Shown piece by piece: positions 1 through 8,363 of a stretch of DNA of 32,154 nt. The DNA comes from Deltaproteobacteria bacterium. Its GTDB lineage: Bacteria; Desulfobacterota; Binatia; UBA9968; JAJDTQ01. How positions within the stretch are numbered: position 1 is the stretch's first letter; each line of letters opens with the position of its first letter. The position numbers were made by a program, and so were the translations under genes. The stretch spans positions 1 to 32,154 of the forward strand of contig JAPPNF010000041.1 in the NCBI GenBank assembly GCA_028818755.1. The letters are read 5' to 3'. Below the pieces are notes generated by a model that was not told where the DNA came from, did no database searches, and saw only the letters and a program-made list of their open reading frames with translations.

Positions 1-1101
1 CAACAAATTGTGGCAACACCCTTGATAAACCCCAAGATGTGGGTAATTGAAAGTCTGTGAAATGGTGAAACCGTCGCGGTATTGGTCCAGTTCACCCGAT
101 TCCGCGAAAAGGTCATCGCGGAACTCCAGCCGCCGGACCTGGCGTTTAATCGCGCCGGATTTCAGCTTCACCTCCAACTCGACGCGCGCCACAGGCGCCT
201 TCTTCGAGATATCGATACCTTCAAGGTAGAGGTAGGCGTTCGTCCCAGCCAAGCCGCGTGTATGGATGCCGCGCACGGCGATCTTCTTAACCAGCTTCTG
301 GTTATATGCGTCGAGCGCGTCGAGCCGATGGACCTTATTGTGCTCAGTGCGGTGCGTCGCCGAGTAGCGCAAGGTCATTAGTGGTTTGAACTTCGGCAGG
401 GCCTCCATCGTGGCCTTGCCCTCCATCTTCTGCGGCTCGTCCAGAATAAGGATTGGCCGGTTGCTGGCGATCACGTCAATGGGGCGGCGAGACTGGAAGT
501 CGTCCAGTTCGTCGTAAATGCGGCGGTTGTCCGCGCCGCGGGCGTTGAAGGCCTGGATGTTGATCACCATCACGTTGATGCCCGCGTCTGAAGAGAAGCT
601 CTCTAGCTCATGCAGGCGCTTGGAGTTGTAGATGAAGAACCGCGCCTTTTTACCGTAGGTTTCGGCGAAGTGGTCGGCGGTGATCTGGAGCGATTTGTAG
701 ACGCCCTCGCGGATAGCGATGCTGGGCACCATCACGATGAACTTGGACCAACCGTATCGCTTGTTCATCTCGAACATGGTCTTGATGTAACAATAGGTCT
801 TGCCGGTACCGGTCTCCATCTCAATATCGAGGTTGAAGTTGCAGCCGGCGCTCGACACCAGCGCATCCGACATCGGCAGGTTCTGCCCGCGCTGCACTTC
901 CTTGATGTTGGTCAGAACCTGCAAATCGGGCAGCACAATGTCGGCGTTTTTGAACCCCTCGTCGAATGCACTGGCTTGCGCCTCACGGCCGGGATCGATC
1001 CGGTAGGTGATACCGCCGACATTGGGTTGACCGACGAAGCAATCCACGAGGGACGCGACGGCGTTGGTCTGATAGGGCTGGACCTTGAACTTCAGCTTCA
1101 T
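1..1101 (-). CDS. Type III restriction enzyme Res subunit (DEAD/DEAH helicase), C-terminus beyond the left edge
   Basis: This is the ATPase/translocase subunit of a type III restriction-modification system. It works with the Mod subunit to translocate along DNA and cut near paired unmethylated sites. I translated the minus strand from the ATG at 1101-1099, which gives 367 residues running off the window with no internal stop. The Walker A motif METGTGKTY is at about 95-103, the DEPQ form of motif II at 221-224 (typical of type III Res rather than DEAD or DEAH), and SATHR (motif III) at 247-251. The C-terminal helicase half and the endonuclease domain are not visible, so nuclease integrity cannot be judged. 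The start lies 10 nt after the Mod stop, so the gene is the last visible one of a five-gene operon. The family is recognised with high confidence. Confidence 0.93.
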   Translation of the reverse strand, partial: MKLKFKVQPYQTNAVASLVDCFVGQPNVGGITYRIDPGREAQASAFDEGFKNADIVLPDLQVLTNIKEVQRGQNLPMSDALVSSAGCNFNLDIEMETGTGKTYCYIKTMFEMNKRYGWSKFIVMVPSIAIREGVYKSLQITADHFAETYGKKARFFIYNSKRLHELESFSSDAGINVMVINIQAFNARGADNRRIYDELDDFQSRRPIDVIASNRPILILDEPQKMEGKATMEALPKFKPLMTLRYSATHRTEHNKVHRLDALDAYNQKLVKKIAVRGIHTRGLAGTNAYLYLEGIDISKKAPVARVELEVKLKSGAIKRQVRRLEFRDDLFAESGELDQYRDGFTISQTFNYPHLGVYQGCCHNLL

Positions 1102-1111
1102 GCCGGCGCCC

Positions 1112-3091
1112 TTAGATGGACTTGACTTCCGTGGTAGGTGAGAGCTGCCGGAAAATTTGTTCCACGTTGATCTTCACCGCATCCGAAACAAAGCCGTTGT
1201 CTCGGAACACGACGCGCAGAGGTTCGCGCTTCGTTAACTCCTTCACAAGCTCCTCTGTTATGACGGGGTCGAAACAGGCGACTAGCGCGTTCTCATCAAC
1301 GAAGAACACGCTCTTGCCCTGAATGGTCTCGCGCTGAATCGGCAGCGTCAGGTCAACGCCCCAATCGACCAGTACCTGGAAGAGCAGGTCTTCAGGCGTG
1401 CGAGTCGGCTTAATGTGGTCAACGGCGTCCAGCAGGCTCCCTTGATCGACTTGGTCCGGGCGGTAGTACACGTTCTGCATGTTGGAGGTGTCGACCTTCA
1501 AGACACGGAATCCAACATCTTTGTTCCAGCCCTCGTGGCACTCGCCTTCGAGAATCTTTGTTCCAGCTCGTCTAATCCTGTCTTTGCACAGGTCCGCGAT
1601 GGAGCCATAACCTGCTTTATATGCCAGGCTTTCTTGGGAAGTTTGTTCTGGAATTTGAACGCTTATGCACCGCCGCTCTCCGCCGTAGGTCGAGTTGGCG
1701 TGAAATACACCATGCGCGGTTGATCCGGAGCCTGCGAAGAAGTCTACAATTAGGTCGTCAGGACCTGTCATGTACTTAACGAGGAGGGAAATATCCTTAT
1801 AGTTCTTCGGGTTTTCAAAAACGCGAACGCCATCGAATATCTCCTCAAACTCAAGTGTCGCCGTTTGAGCGTAACTATACCTAACCGAAGTGAGAACCTG
1901 ATCGTTGTTGTCAAATAGATTCGTCCTAACCCGCGGTACGGTCGTTTCGTCCGGACCGAAAACAATACGCCCCTTCTCCACCTCCTCGTCAAAACGCTTC
2001 TTTGTTGGGTACCGCCATCCGCTCTTTGGGAGTTTGCAAGGCAGCCCGGTGTCTGGGTGTAGAATGGTGTAAGTCGGACCTCCTCCTCCTGGCCAGTTTA
2101 TGTTCCCATCGTCACGAAAGGGGCCCTTTCCATCCACCTTTGTAAAGCGAGCTAGAGGCAGTCGTGGATCCTCATCCTCGAATGTTCGATAGAAGTCCTT
2201 TAGCCCTTGAGCGACCTTTTTCCAGTCATCGCCGTATTCCATTCGAAGTGTTGAAAAGACCTCACGGACCTCATCGACACCTTCTTTAGGCGCACGGAGT
2301 TCTACGTCGTGATCCTTAAGCTCTTGAAGCGATCGGACGTAAACCAGCATATATTCGTGCCCGACAGAGAAGTATTTGGCATCATTTTTGCGATTTTTAT
2401 CCCAAACAAGGGTGGCAATAAAGTTCTTCTCGCCGAATATCTCGTCCATGACCTTTTTCAGCGAGTGACATTCCACATCATCAATGCTAATCGCGATAAA
2501 GCCGTCATCTCTAAGCAAGGACCGCGCCAATTTCAGGCGCGGATACAACATCGAAAGCCAATCTGAGTGAAACCTGCCATTCGATTCCAAGTTTGCCACG
2601 AGTCTGTTGCCGTCACCGTCTTCCTGCATCGAACGCTTCAGAAAATCTGCGGAAGTCGTCGCGAAATTATCGTCATAGACCGCATCGGTGCCCGTATTGT
2701 AAGGGGGATCGATATATATCATCTTGGTTTGCCCAAGATATGCCTCTTGAAGCAGCTTCAATGCATCAAGATTGTCGCCCTCAATAAATAGATTGCGGGT
2801 CGTGTCGAAGTTATAGCTGTCTTCTCGGCTAGGCCTGAGCGTCTTGGCGATATGTGCGTTCGCGGTAACCAAAGCCTCTCGCTTCCCTGGCCAGTCCAAC
2901 CGGTACCGCTCCTGCGCGCCCTCGACGATATGGTCGCTCAATTCCTGACGCAGGTGATCGAAGTCGACGGCGAGACGCATCCGGCCCGTTGTGTCGTCGT
3001 GTGCCTCCGTGACGCAGGCGGGGAACAACTCGCGGATCTTCGCGACGTTGTCCTGGCTGAGGTCGGGGCTGTGCATCTTCAACTTATCCAT
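1112..3091 (-). CDS. Type III restriction-modification Mod subunit (site-specific DNA methyltransferase)
   Basis: This 659-residue adenine N6-type DNA methyltransferase modifies the recognition site and gives sequence specificity to the Mod-Res complex. The catalytic motif DPPY is at residues 128-131 and the S-adenosylmethionine-binding motif FAGSGST at 452-458. Motif IV preceding motif I is the beta-class order typical of type III Mod. The roughly 200 residues between about 225 and 425 are the target-recognition region, and their DNA (about 1820-2420) is visibly AT-richer than the flanks. The ATG at 3091 overlaps the end of the DUF4391 gene by 8 nt, indicating translational coupling. No frameshift or premature stop is seen, and no long simple-repeat tract that would suggest phase variation was noticed. 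Confidence 0.95.
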   Translation of the reverse strand: MDKLKMHSPDLSQDNVAKIRELFPACVTEAHDDTTGRMRLAVDFDHLRQELSDHIVEGAQERYRLDWPGKREALVTANAHIAKTLRPSREDSYNFDTTRNLFIEGDNLDALKLLQEAYLGQTKMIYIDPPYNTGTDAVYDDNFATTSADFLKRSMQEDGDGNRLVANLESNGRFHSDWLSMLYPRLKLARSLLRDDGFIAISIDDVECHSLKKVMDEIFGEKNFIATLVWDKNRKNDAKYFSVGHEYMLVYVRSLQELKDHDVELRAPKEGVDEVREVFSTLRMEYGDDWKKVAQGLKDFYRTFEDEDPRLPLARFTKVDGKGPFRDDGNINWPGGGGPTYTILHPDTGLPCKLPKSGWRYPTKKRFDEEVEKGRIVFGPDETTVPRVRTNLFDNNDQVLTSVRYSYAQTATLEFEEIFDGVRVFENPKNYKDISLLVKYMTGPDDLIVDFFAGSGSTAHGVFHANSTYGGERRCISVQIPEQTSQESLAYKAGYGSIADLCKDRIRRAGTKILEGECHEGWNKDVGFRVLKVDTSNMQNVYYRPDQVDQGSLLDAVDHIKPTRTPEDLLFQVLVDWGVDLTLPIQRETIQGKSVFFVDENALVACFDPVITEELVKELTKREPLRVVFRDNGFVSDAVKINVEQIFRQLSPTTEVKSI

Positions 3092-3794
3092 TACGGTCCT
3101 CGCAATCGTTCGGCATGGCGGGGCGGGGGTTTGTCGTGGTCAGCCGCTCCAATTCCTGTTTGGCCGAGCGTTTTTCGGCGTTGATGGCGACGCGCTTGTT
3201 GAATTGCTTTTCGCGGTTCAGCCGCACGGTGATCCGCTCCACCTCACGCGTTTTGGCGCGGATAGCGTCGATCCGTTCCACCCGCGTTTGGATGTCCTCG
3301 CTGCCGTGACCGGCAGCGGGCATAATCGCAGTCAACATCCTGTCATAGAGGGCCCCCAAGTCGAGTGCGACCGGCAACGGCTCGCGCGGCGCATCTTCCG
3401 GCACCCAGCCCGTTACAAAGTATTCGCTGATCACCCACTTAGTGCTGTTCGCGGCGCTCGGCCTCTTGAAAGCGGCCACCGCCTTCCGTTTACGGCGCCA
3501 GGTGAGCTCGAAAATCAACGGAAACGGAATCGCCTTGTCGATCGCGCGCAGGACAGCCTCGTCCAGTTTCCCCGTCTTGAGCGATAGGCCGAAGATGTGG
3601 ACCTCCGTCACCGCCTTGGTGGCACTGAGGTTGGTCGTCTCGGGCGCCAGCTTGAAGCGCCATACGATCTGGTCAACCTCCCTGACGAATAGTCCCCTGA
3701 GCGCGGTGTTTGCGCCAGCGCGCTCGTAGATCTTAGCTTTAGGAACGACGCGGCCGAAGGCGGCGCTCTTGGGATAACGGAAGAACGCGGTCAT
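3084..3794 (-). CDS. DUF4391 domain protein of a type III R-M operon
   Basis: This 236-residue protein is recognised by its opening (MTAFFRYPKSAAFGRVVPKA) and its length as a DUF4391-type protein, a family commonly found beside SNF2-type helicases and type III Mod/Res genes. Its biochemical role is not known to me. The last 60 or so residues are strongly charged and look like a helical coiled-coil tail with the pattern typical of a subunit-contact segment. The start codon overlaps the helicase stop by 4 nt (ATGA), and the 3' end overlaps mod by 8 nt, so all three products are probably made in coordinated amounts. A structural or adaptor role linking the helicase to the Mod-Res enzyme is inference only. 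Confidence 0.8.
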   Translation of the reverse strand: MTAFFRYPKSAAFGRVVPKAKIYERAGANTALRGLFVREVDQIVWRFKLAPETTNLSATKAVTEVHIFGLSLKTGKLDEAVLRAIDKAIPFPLIFELTWRRKRKAVAAFKRPSAANSTKWVISEYFVTGWVPEDAPREPLPVALDLGALYDRMLTAIMPAAGHGSEDIQTRVERIDAIRAKTREVERITVRLNREKQFNKRVAINAEKRSAKQELERLTTTNPRPAMPNDCEDRNG

Positions 3795-6700
3795 GCCTCG
3801 CCCCCCTCGACCACGACGAAAGCAATCAGCTCGAAGTCTTTTAGGCCGGTGATGGTGTGAACCAGCGCCGTGGTCCGCCCGCCGCTGAACAGGCTGTCGA
3901 TGTCCTTCTCTTCCTTTACCTCGATCATGGAGCGGATAGCGCTGTTGAGAAGCTCGGAATAGCGATCCATCTTCCGCCCGTCCTGGGTCCGCTCATTGAA
4001 AATGCGGCAGACCTGCGGCAGCGGCTCCGCTTGGCCCTTGCAGCTTGTGCGGATCAGGTCGAGCAGACGCTTCGCCTCCGTATGATCGGCTATTACCTCC
4101 CCGTCATCGTTTATATAGACGAGGTAATAGGGGTGCAGGCGGTTCTGCTGATTGATGTTGACGCTGTCGTGGATGTTCTTGAGCGCGAAGATCGCCCCGG
4201 GTTGTAGGCCCACCTCTGGCTGCGCCGGAACGACTGCGTGCATTCCGTTCGGCAGATGGTCCAACTCGCCATGCTCCTTAATGTAGTTGAGCAGGTCCAT
4301 GCGGAAGTCGTTGAGACCGAGGTCGGTGATGGAGATGCCGGTCTTCACGTCCTCCAGCTCGATTACCTCTTCCTGCAGGCGCTTGAGCTGGTCCTTGCGA
4401 TAGGCGATGTCGCTGCTTTTGGCGGTAAGCATGTTGTCGTCACCCGTGGCGCTCACGTCGGCGATCATCATGCGGTTCTCGACCCGCTCCTTCAGGTTGA
4501 TGTACTCGTCGAGCGTGATGTCGGGCCAGTAGTTGACCAACTGGATTTGGGTGTTGGGCGAACCGATACGGTCGATCCGACCGAAACGCTGAATGATGCG
4601 TACCGGGTTCCAATGGATGTCAAAATTGACGAGATAATCGCAGTCTTGAAGGTTCTGGCCTTCGGAGATACAATCGGTGCCGATCAGGATATCCAGCTCG
4701 CCGGGCTCTTCCGGTAGGACGATCGCCTTTTCCTTGGAGCGCGGCGAAAACAGCGTCAGCACGCCCTGGAAATCGTAGCTCTTCTTGAGCGTGGTCTTCG
4801 GTGGATCAGAGCCCGTGACTTTGGCGACCTGCAATCCGAGTTGCTGAACGAACGGTGCTAGATTAGAATAGAGATAGTTCGCGGTGTCGGCGAAGGCGGT
4901 GAAGATCAGCACCTTGCGATTGCCTTGATTGAGCGGCTCTCCGACTTTTTGCTTGATCACGTGCTTGAGGTGCTGGAGCTTGGCGTCATCCTCCGGCGTG
5001 ACCCTGCTCATCGAGGCGACCAGCTCCTGAATGAGTGCAAGGTCGGCGTCGAGGTCGTGCTTCCACGACGGTAGGTCGATGTCGGCAAGGCTGATTTGCA
5101 CCTTCTTGCCGACAGTAAAATCCCCCAGCCCGGCTAGATCGTCGTCCTCGGCGTCGAGCAGCTCCGGGTCCGCCATGAAATCGCTCACGCTCTGCGTGCC
5201 GCCTGAGCGCTCGAAATCGTTAATGGCCTCCAGGGCGCGCGTGATGTTGCCGCCGAGCGAGCGCAAGGTGATGCGGAACGCCTCAACAGAGCTTTCTAGT
5301 CGCTTGAGCAGGTTCGTGGTCATCAGCGCCTGAAGGCTGCGCTCGCGATCCGCCTGCCGCAGCTTGCCGCGACCGCCTTCAACCTGGGTGTCGTAAATCT
5401 CCTCATATTTCCGCCGCCGGCTCGGGAGGATGTAGCTAATCGGGGCATAGACCGCGAGCTTGAGCAACGAGAGCTGGGTGAAGATGTCGTTCAGCCCCAT
5501 CACGTCGGTTCGCTGCGTAATCGGGCAGTGAAACGACAACGGTCGGCGCCGCTCCGGGAATTTGCCGATGTTCTTGGTGTCGTAGAACGTCTGGATGTGT
5601 CTTCGCGACCGGGCGATGGTCACGGCGTCGAGTAACTCGAAGAAATCGAATTCCAGGGCGTTCAGGATGGAGGCGGCCGTGCGCTCTTCTGGTGGCAGCG
5701 TCGACCAGGCGTTGAAAGCCTTCTGGGCGCGGCGGAAAATCTCTTCGACGCTGGTCTCGGTCTCCAGATTCCCGCTGAGAGTTTCCGACTGACCTTCGTA
5801 GGCGAGCGCCAACTGGTTGCGCAGATCGGTGAAGCGGTTGTTCACCGGCGTCGCCGACAGCATCAGCACCTTGGTCTTCACGCCGGCGCGGATCACCTTG
5901 TTCATCAGCTTCTGGTAACGGGTCTCCCGGTCCTTGAAGACATCGTTGTTGCGGAAGTTGTGGGACTCGTCGATGACGATGAGGTCATAGTTACCCCAGT
6001 TCACCCGATTGAGCGGCATGCCGAAGGACTCGCCGGAGGTGCGGGACAAGTCGGTGTGGCACAGGACATCGTAGTTGAAGCGGTCCTTAGCAAAGATATT
6101 CGTCGTCAGGTTGGAGTTGTAGTTCCGCCAGTTGTCCGCAAGCTTCTTCGGACACAACACCAGGACGGCCCGATTGCGCAGCTCGTAGTATTTGATGACA
6201 GCCAGCGCGGTGAAGGTCTTACCGAGGCCGACGCTGTCGGCAAGGATGCAACCGTTGTAGGTTTCCAGCTTGTTGATGATGCCGGTAGCCGCGTCCCGCT
6301 GGTAGTTGAACAGCTTGTCCCAAACCACGCTGTCGCGATAGCCGGTGAGGTCTTTCGGCAGAACGTCCTCGTCAACATCCTCCAGGAAGTCCTGGAAGAT
6401 GTTGTACAGCATCATGAAGTAGATGCGCTCCGGCGAGTTTTCCTGATAGACGGACTCGATGTGGTTGCAGATCACGGCTGTGACATCTCTGACCTTTTCC
6501 GAGTCCGACCAGATTTGATTGAACAATTGAAGGTACATCTGCGTGTGGCTCGACTCGTCAAACCTCGTGACAAAGTTCGAGATAGCATCGCCCTTCTGAT
6601 ACCCGAGATCGACGGCCGTGAAGCCGCTTATGGGCACATAGGCGATTCCACTGTTTTCCTGTGCGACATGCAGGAACTGCTGCATTGGGGCCTTGGTGGT

Positions 6701-7063
6701 ATTGGAGCGGAACTTGGCCTTCCTGCGAATCCATTCCGCGCACTCGCGCGCCACGGCGCGCTGGGTCAGTTTGTTGCGAAGCTGAATCTCGAACTCGGTC
6801 CCGTAGAGACCGCTTTCCCGCCGCGCTTTGGGAATGAAGAACTCACGGCGCTCCTTGCGCATACGGTCGGCGACTTCGTTCGGCACGAAAGTCGGCGCCG
6901 TAAAGATGAACTGAAGACTCTCGACCTTCGACAACTCAGACTTGAGCGCCTCGAAGGCGTAGATCGAGAAACAGGACGCGGCAATTTTGAGCCGCGCTCC
7001 GCGCTCGACCGTACCCTTCAGGTCGTCGCCGAGAAGTTGTGATGTGTTGTCAATGATCTTCAT
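3791..7063 (-). CDS. SNF2-family helicase with degenerate phospholipase-D-like N-terminus
   Basis: This 1090-residue superfamily 2 helicase probably acts as a DNA translocase accessory to the type III enzyme. Residues 1 to about 190 resemble the PLD-like N-terminal domain often found on such helicases (a segment GIAYVPISGFTAVDLGY lies near 139-155), but I see no HxK catalytic pair there, so nuclease activity is doubtful. Walker A (ADSVGLGKT) is near 275-283, DESH at 365-368, SATP at 403-406, and the C-terminal motif VI QRFGRIDRIGS lies in the last third. The acidic segment DAEDDDLAGLGD is a probable linker. It is the second gene of the operon: its ATG lies 3 nt after the phd-like stop, and its end overlaps the DUF4391 gene by 4 nt. 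Family assignment is firm; exact role is inferred from neighbours. Confidence 0.9.
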   Translation of the reverse strand: MKIIDNTSQLLGDDLKGTVERGARLKIAASCFSIYAFEALKSELSKVESLQFIFTAPTFVPNEVADRMRKERREFFIPKARRESGLYGTEFEIQLRNKLTQRAVARECAEWIRRKAKFRSNTTKAPMQQFLHVAQENSGIAYVPISGFTAVDLGYQKGDAISNFVTRFDESSHTQMYLQLFNQIWSDSEKVRDVTAVICNHIESVYQENSPERIYFMMLYNIFQDFLEDVDEDVLPKDLTGYRDSVVWDKLFNYQRDAATGIINKLETYNGCILADSVGLGKTFTALAVIKYYELRNRAVLVLCPKKLADNWRNYNSNLTTNIFAKDRFNYDVLCHTDLSRTSGESFGMPLNRVNWGNYDLIVIDESHNFRNNDVFKDRETRYQKLMNKVIRAGVKTKVLMLSATPVNNRFTDLRNQLALAYEGQSETLSGNLETETSVEEIFRRAQKAFNAWSTLPPEERTAASILNALEFDFFELLDAVTIARSRRHIQTFYDTKNIGKFPERRRPLSFHCPITQRTDVMGLNDIFTQLSLLKLAVYAPISYILPSRRRKYEEIYDTQVEGGRGKLRQADRERSLQALMTTNLLKRLESSVEAFRITLRSLGGNITRALEAINDFERSGGTQSVSDFMADPELLDAEDDDLAGLGDFTVGKKVQISLADIDLPSWKHDLDADLALIQELVASMSRVTPEDDAKLQHLKHVIKQKVGEPLNQGNRKVLIFTAFADTANYLYSNLAPFVQQLGLQVAKVTGSDPPKTTLKKSYDFQGVLTLFSPRSKEKAIVLPEEPGELDILIGTDCISEGQNLQDCDYLVNFDIHWNPVRIIQRFGRIDRIGSPNTQIQLVNYWPDITLDEYINLKERVENRMMIADVSATGDDNMLTAKSSDIAYRKDQLKRLQEEVIELEDVKTGISITDLGLNDFRMDLLNYIKEHGELDHLPNGMHAVVPAQPEVGLQPGAIFALKNIHDSVNINQQNRLHPYYLVYINDDGEVIADHTEAKRLLDLIRTSCKGQAEPLPQVCRIFNERTQDGRKMDRYSELLNSAIRSMIEVKEEKDIDSLFSGGRTTALVHTITGLKDFELIAFVVVEGGEA

Positions 7064-7066
7064 CCC

Positions 7067-7300
7067 TTACGGCCCAAATCCCCTCATCCGTTGAATCGAC
7101 CTCCCCCGCCGTAGTGGAGAGCAGACCAAGTCCGGCGAGTGCGTGGAACCTCCCAGCCGTAGCAGTTGCTCATGAGACTCAACGGCCATGACAGCCACCA
7201 CGCCTCGCCGGTGCTTCTCGATGACGACCGGCTCGGCACGCGCGATGTCGATCATGCGCCCAAAGCCGCTCTTGGCTTCCTTCGTAGACATAGTTCTCAT
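7067..7300 (-). CDS. Phd/YefM-type antitoxin-like protein, possible operon regulator
   Basis: The core MSTKEAKSGFGRMIDIARAEPVVIEKHRRGVVAVMAV matches the N-terminal DNA-binding fold of Phd/YefM antitoxins, which dimerise on operator DNA and neutralise a partner toxin (segment described here across positions 7291-7180). I chose the ATG at 7300 because it starts right at the family core and has a GGACA element about 7 nt upstream. The longer frame from 7399 adds residues the family does not have. The C-terminal 30 residues (rich in Arg and Ser) do not look like a normal toxin-binding tail. No toxin gene follows; instead the stop is 3 nt before the helicase start. It may therefore be an orphan antitoxin or a repressor recruited to the restriction operon. 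Confidence 0.65.
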   Translation of the reverse strand: MRTMSTKEAKSGFGRMIDIARAEPVVIEKHRRGVVAVMAVESHEQLLRLGGSTHSPDLVCSPLRRGRSIQRMRGFGP

Positions 7301-7322
7301 AGCGATCTGTCCAATTTTGGCT

Positions 7323-7352
7323 ATTGTGTCTATTTTTTGACGATTTTGGCAA
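7323..7352 (-). promoter_or_regulatory. Candidate sigma70-type promoter of the phd-like/restriction operon
   Basis: On the minus strand TTGCCA (7352-7347) and CACAAT (7328-7323) are separated by 18 nt, with the -10-like box 22 nt before the ATG at 7300. The stretch is clearly AT-rich against its surroundings. Matching is by eye and no operator repeat for the Phd-like protein could be defined. Confidence 0.33.
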
Positions 7353-7724
7353 ACACTAGGAGCGCTTGGCTTACAACTCTTCAGGTGCTCGGCCCGCACT
7401 GAATAAGGAGGGAGGCGCCATTTGGCGAGACCCGTGCCTGTCGCGTGTGCTATATTCCAGCACGCGGTTCACGGACCTTAGCCCGGTCCAGACTCCGAAT
7501 GGGCGTCATAGACGTCAGGCGACGAGGGTCTACACTTTGCAGTTGACGTCCGCGGTGTTGTCTTTGTTGTTGATGGTTGCGGAGATGAACAATCCAGTCT
7601 TCTAGGATGGCCATTTAGTTAACTGTTTTCAACTAGTTACGGTCCACAACTTGTAGGACGCGGGCTAGAAGGCCAAGTCTCAAACCCGCCCGTGCCCGGA
7701 CCGTGGTGGCAACCGAGGACCCCC
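7353..7724. other. Intergenic stretch without a convincing gene
   Basis: This separates the minus-strand restriction operon from the plus-strand CYTH gene, so it should hold divergent promoters. Open frames here (for example 7366-7605 plus) show no recognisable protein character. Around 7600-7640 the composition drops in GC, which would suit a promoter or an old junction. No repeat, tRNA or terminator was recognised. Confidence 0.5.
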
Positions 7725-8195
7725 ATGGCGCTTGAAGTCGAGCGCAAGTTCCTGGTCACAGGAAACGAATGGCGCAAGGTCGAGGGAACGGTCCAGCGCC
7801 AGGGCTATCTCAGCACCCAACCCGAGCGCACCGTGCGCGTCCGTATCGAGGGCGACAAGGGCACCCTCACCATCAAGGGACTCACCCGTGGCGCCACCCG
7901 GTCCGAATACGAGTACGACATCCCGCCCGAGGAAGCCGCCGAGTTGCTTCGGCTCTGCGAGCCGCCCCTGATCGAGAAGGTGCGCCGACGCCTGGAACAC
8001 GACGGCTTCGTCTGGGAAGTGGACGAGTTCCTCGGCGACAACCAGGGTCTCGTCGTCGCCGAAATCGAACTGGACCGGGAAGACCGCCCGTTCACCAAAC
8101 CTTCATGGGTAGGCGAGGAAGTCACCCACGACCCGCGCTTCTACAGCGCCAACCTTGTGGAAAATCCCTTCACCAAGTGGCAGAATTCCGATTAG
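7725..8195 (+). CDS. CYTH domain protein (inorganic triphosphatase-like)
   Basis: This 156-residue protein is a single CYTH (CyaB/thiamine triphosphatase-like) domain, a tunnel-fold metal-dependent phosphohydrolase that typically cleaves tripolyphosphate or related triphosphates. The signature ExExK is at E4, E6 and K8. Alternating basic and acidic strand residues (VRVRIEGDKGTLTIKG, RSEYEYDIP, VVAEIEL) are the expected channel-lining pattern. The ATG at 7725 puts ExExK at its usual place and has GAGGAC about 5 nt upstream; an earlier ATG at 7692 would add residues the family lacks. It lies 39 nt before tRNA-Ser on the same strand. A degraded copy of the 3' end of a similar gene is found at 18553-18594. 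Substrate is not predictable. Confidence 0.92.
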   Translation: MALEVERKFLVTGNEWRKVEGTVQRQGYLSTQPERTVRVRIEGDKGTLTIKGLTRGATRSEYEYDIPPEEAAELLRLCEPPLIEKVRRRLEHDGFVWEVDEFLGDNQGLVVAEIELDREDRPFTKPSWVGEEVTHDPRFYSANLVENPFTKWQNSD

Positions 8196-8234
8196 CTGCC
8201 CCATCACCGGGGCGCGCCGGGTCTACCCGAACAC

Positions 8235-8327
8235 GGAGGGGTGGCCGAGCGGTTTAAGGCACCGGTCTTGAAAATCGGCGTCCGCCTAACAAGTGGACCG
8301 CGAGTTCGAATCTCGCCCCCTCCGCCA
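8235..8327 (+). tRNA. tRNA-Ser(UGA)
   Basis: The acceptor stem pairs GGAGGGG (8235-8241) with CCCCTCC (8317-8323), followed by discriminator G and an encoded CCA (8325-8327). The anticodon arm CCGGT-CTTGAAA-ATCGG gives anticodon TGA, which reads UCA serine codons. A long variable arm (about 8276-8300) and the TTCGAAT T-loop fit a class II serine tRNA. The gene sits exactly between the two defence-type operons; its 3' end is 36 bp from the stop of the helicase gene on the opposite strand. Confidence 0.97.
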
Positions 8328-8363
8328 ACCAAACACTGAGCAGTTGCCAATAGGGCTCTATTG

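Noticed and set aside
7366..7605. Possible small gene between the restriction operon and CYTH gene
   Set aside because: No ribosome-binding site of note and composition of random sequence.
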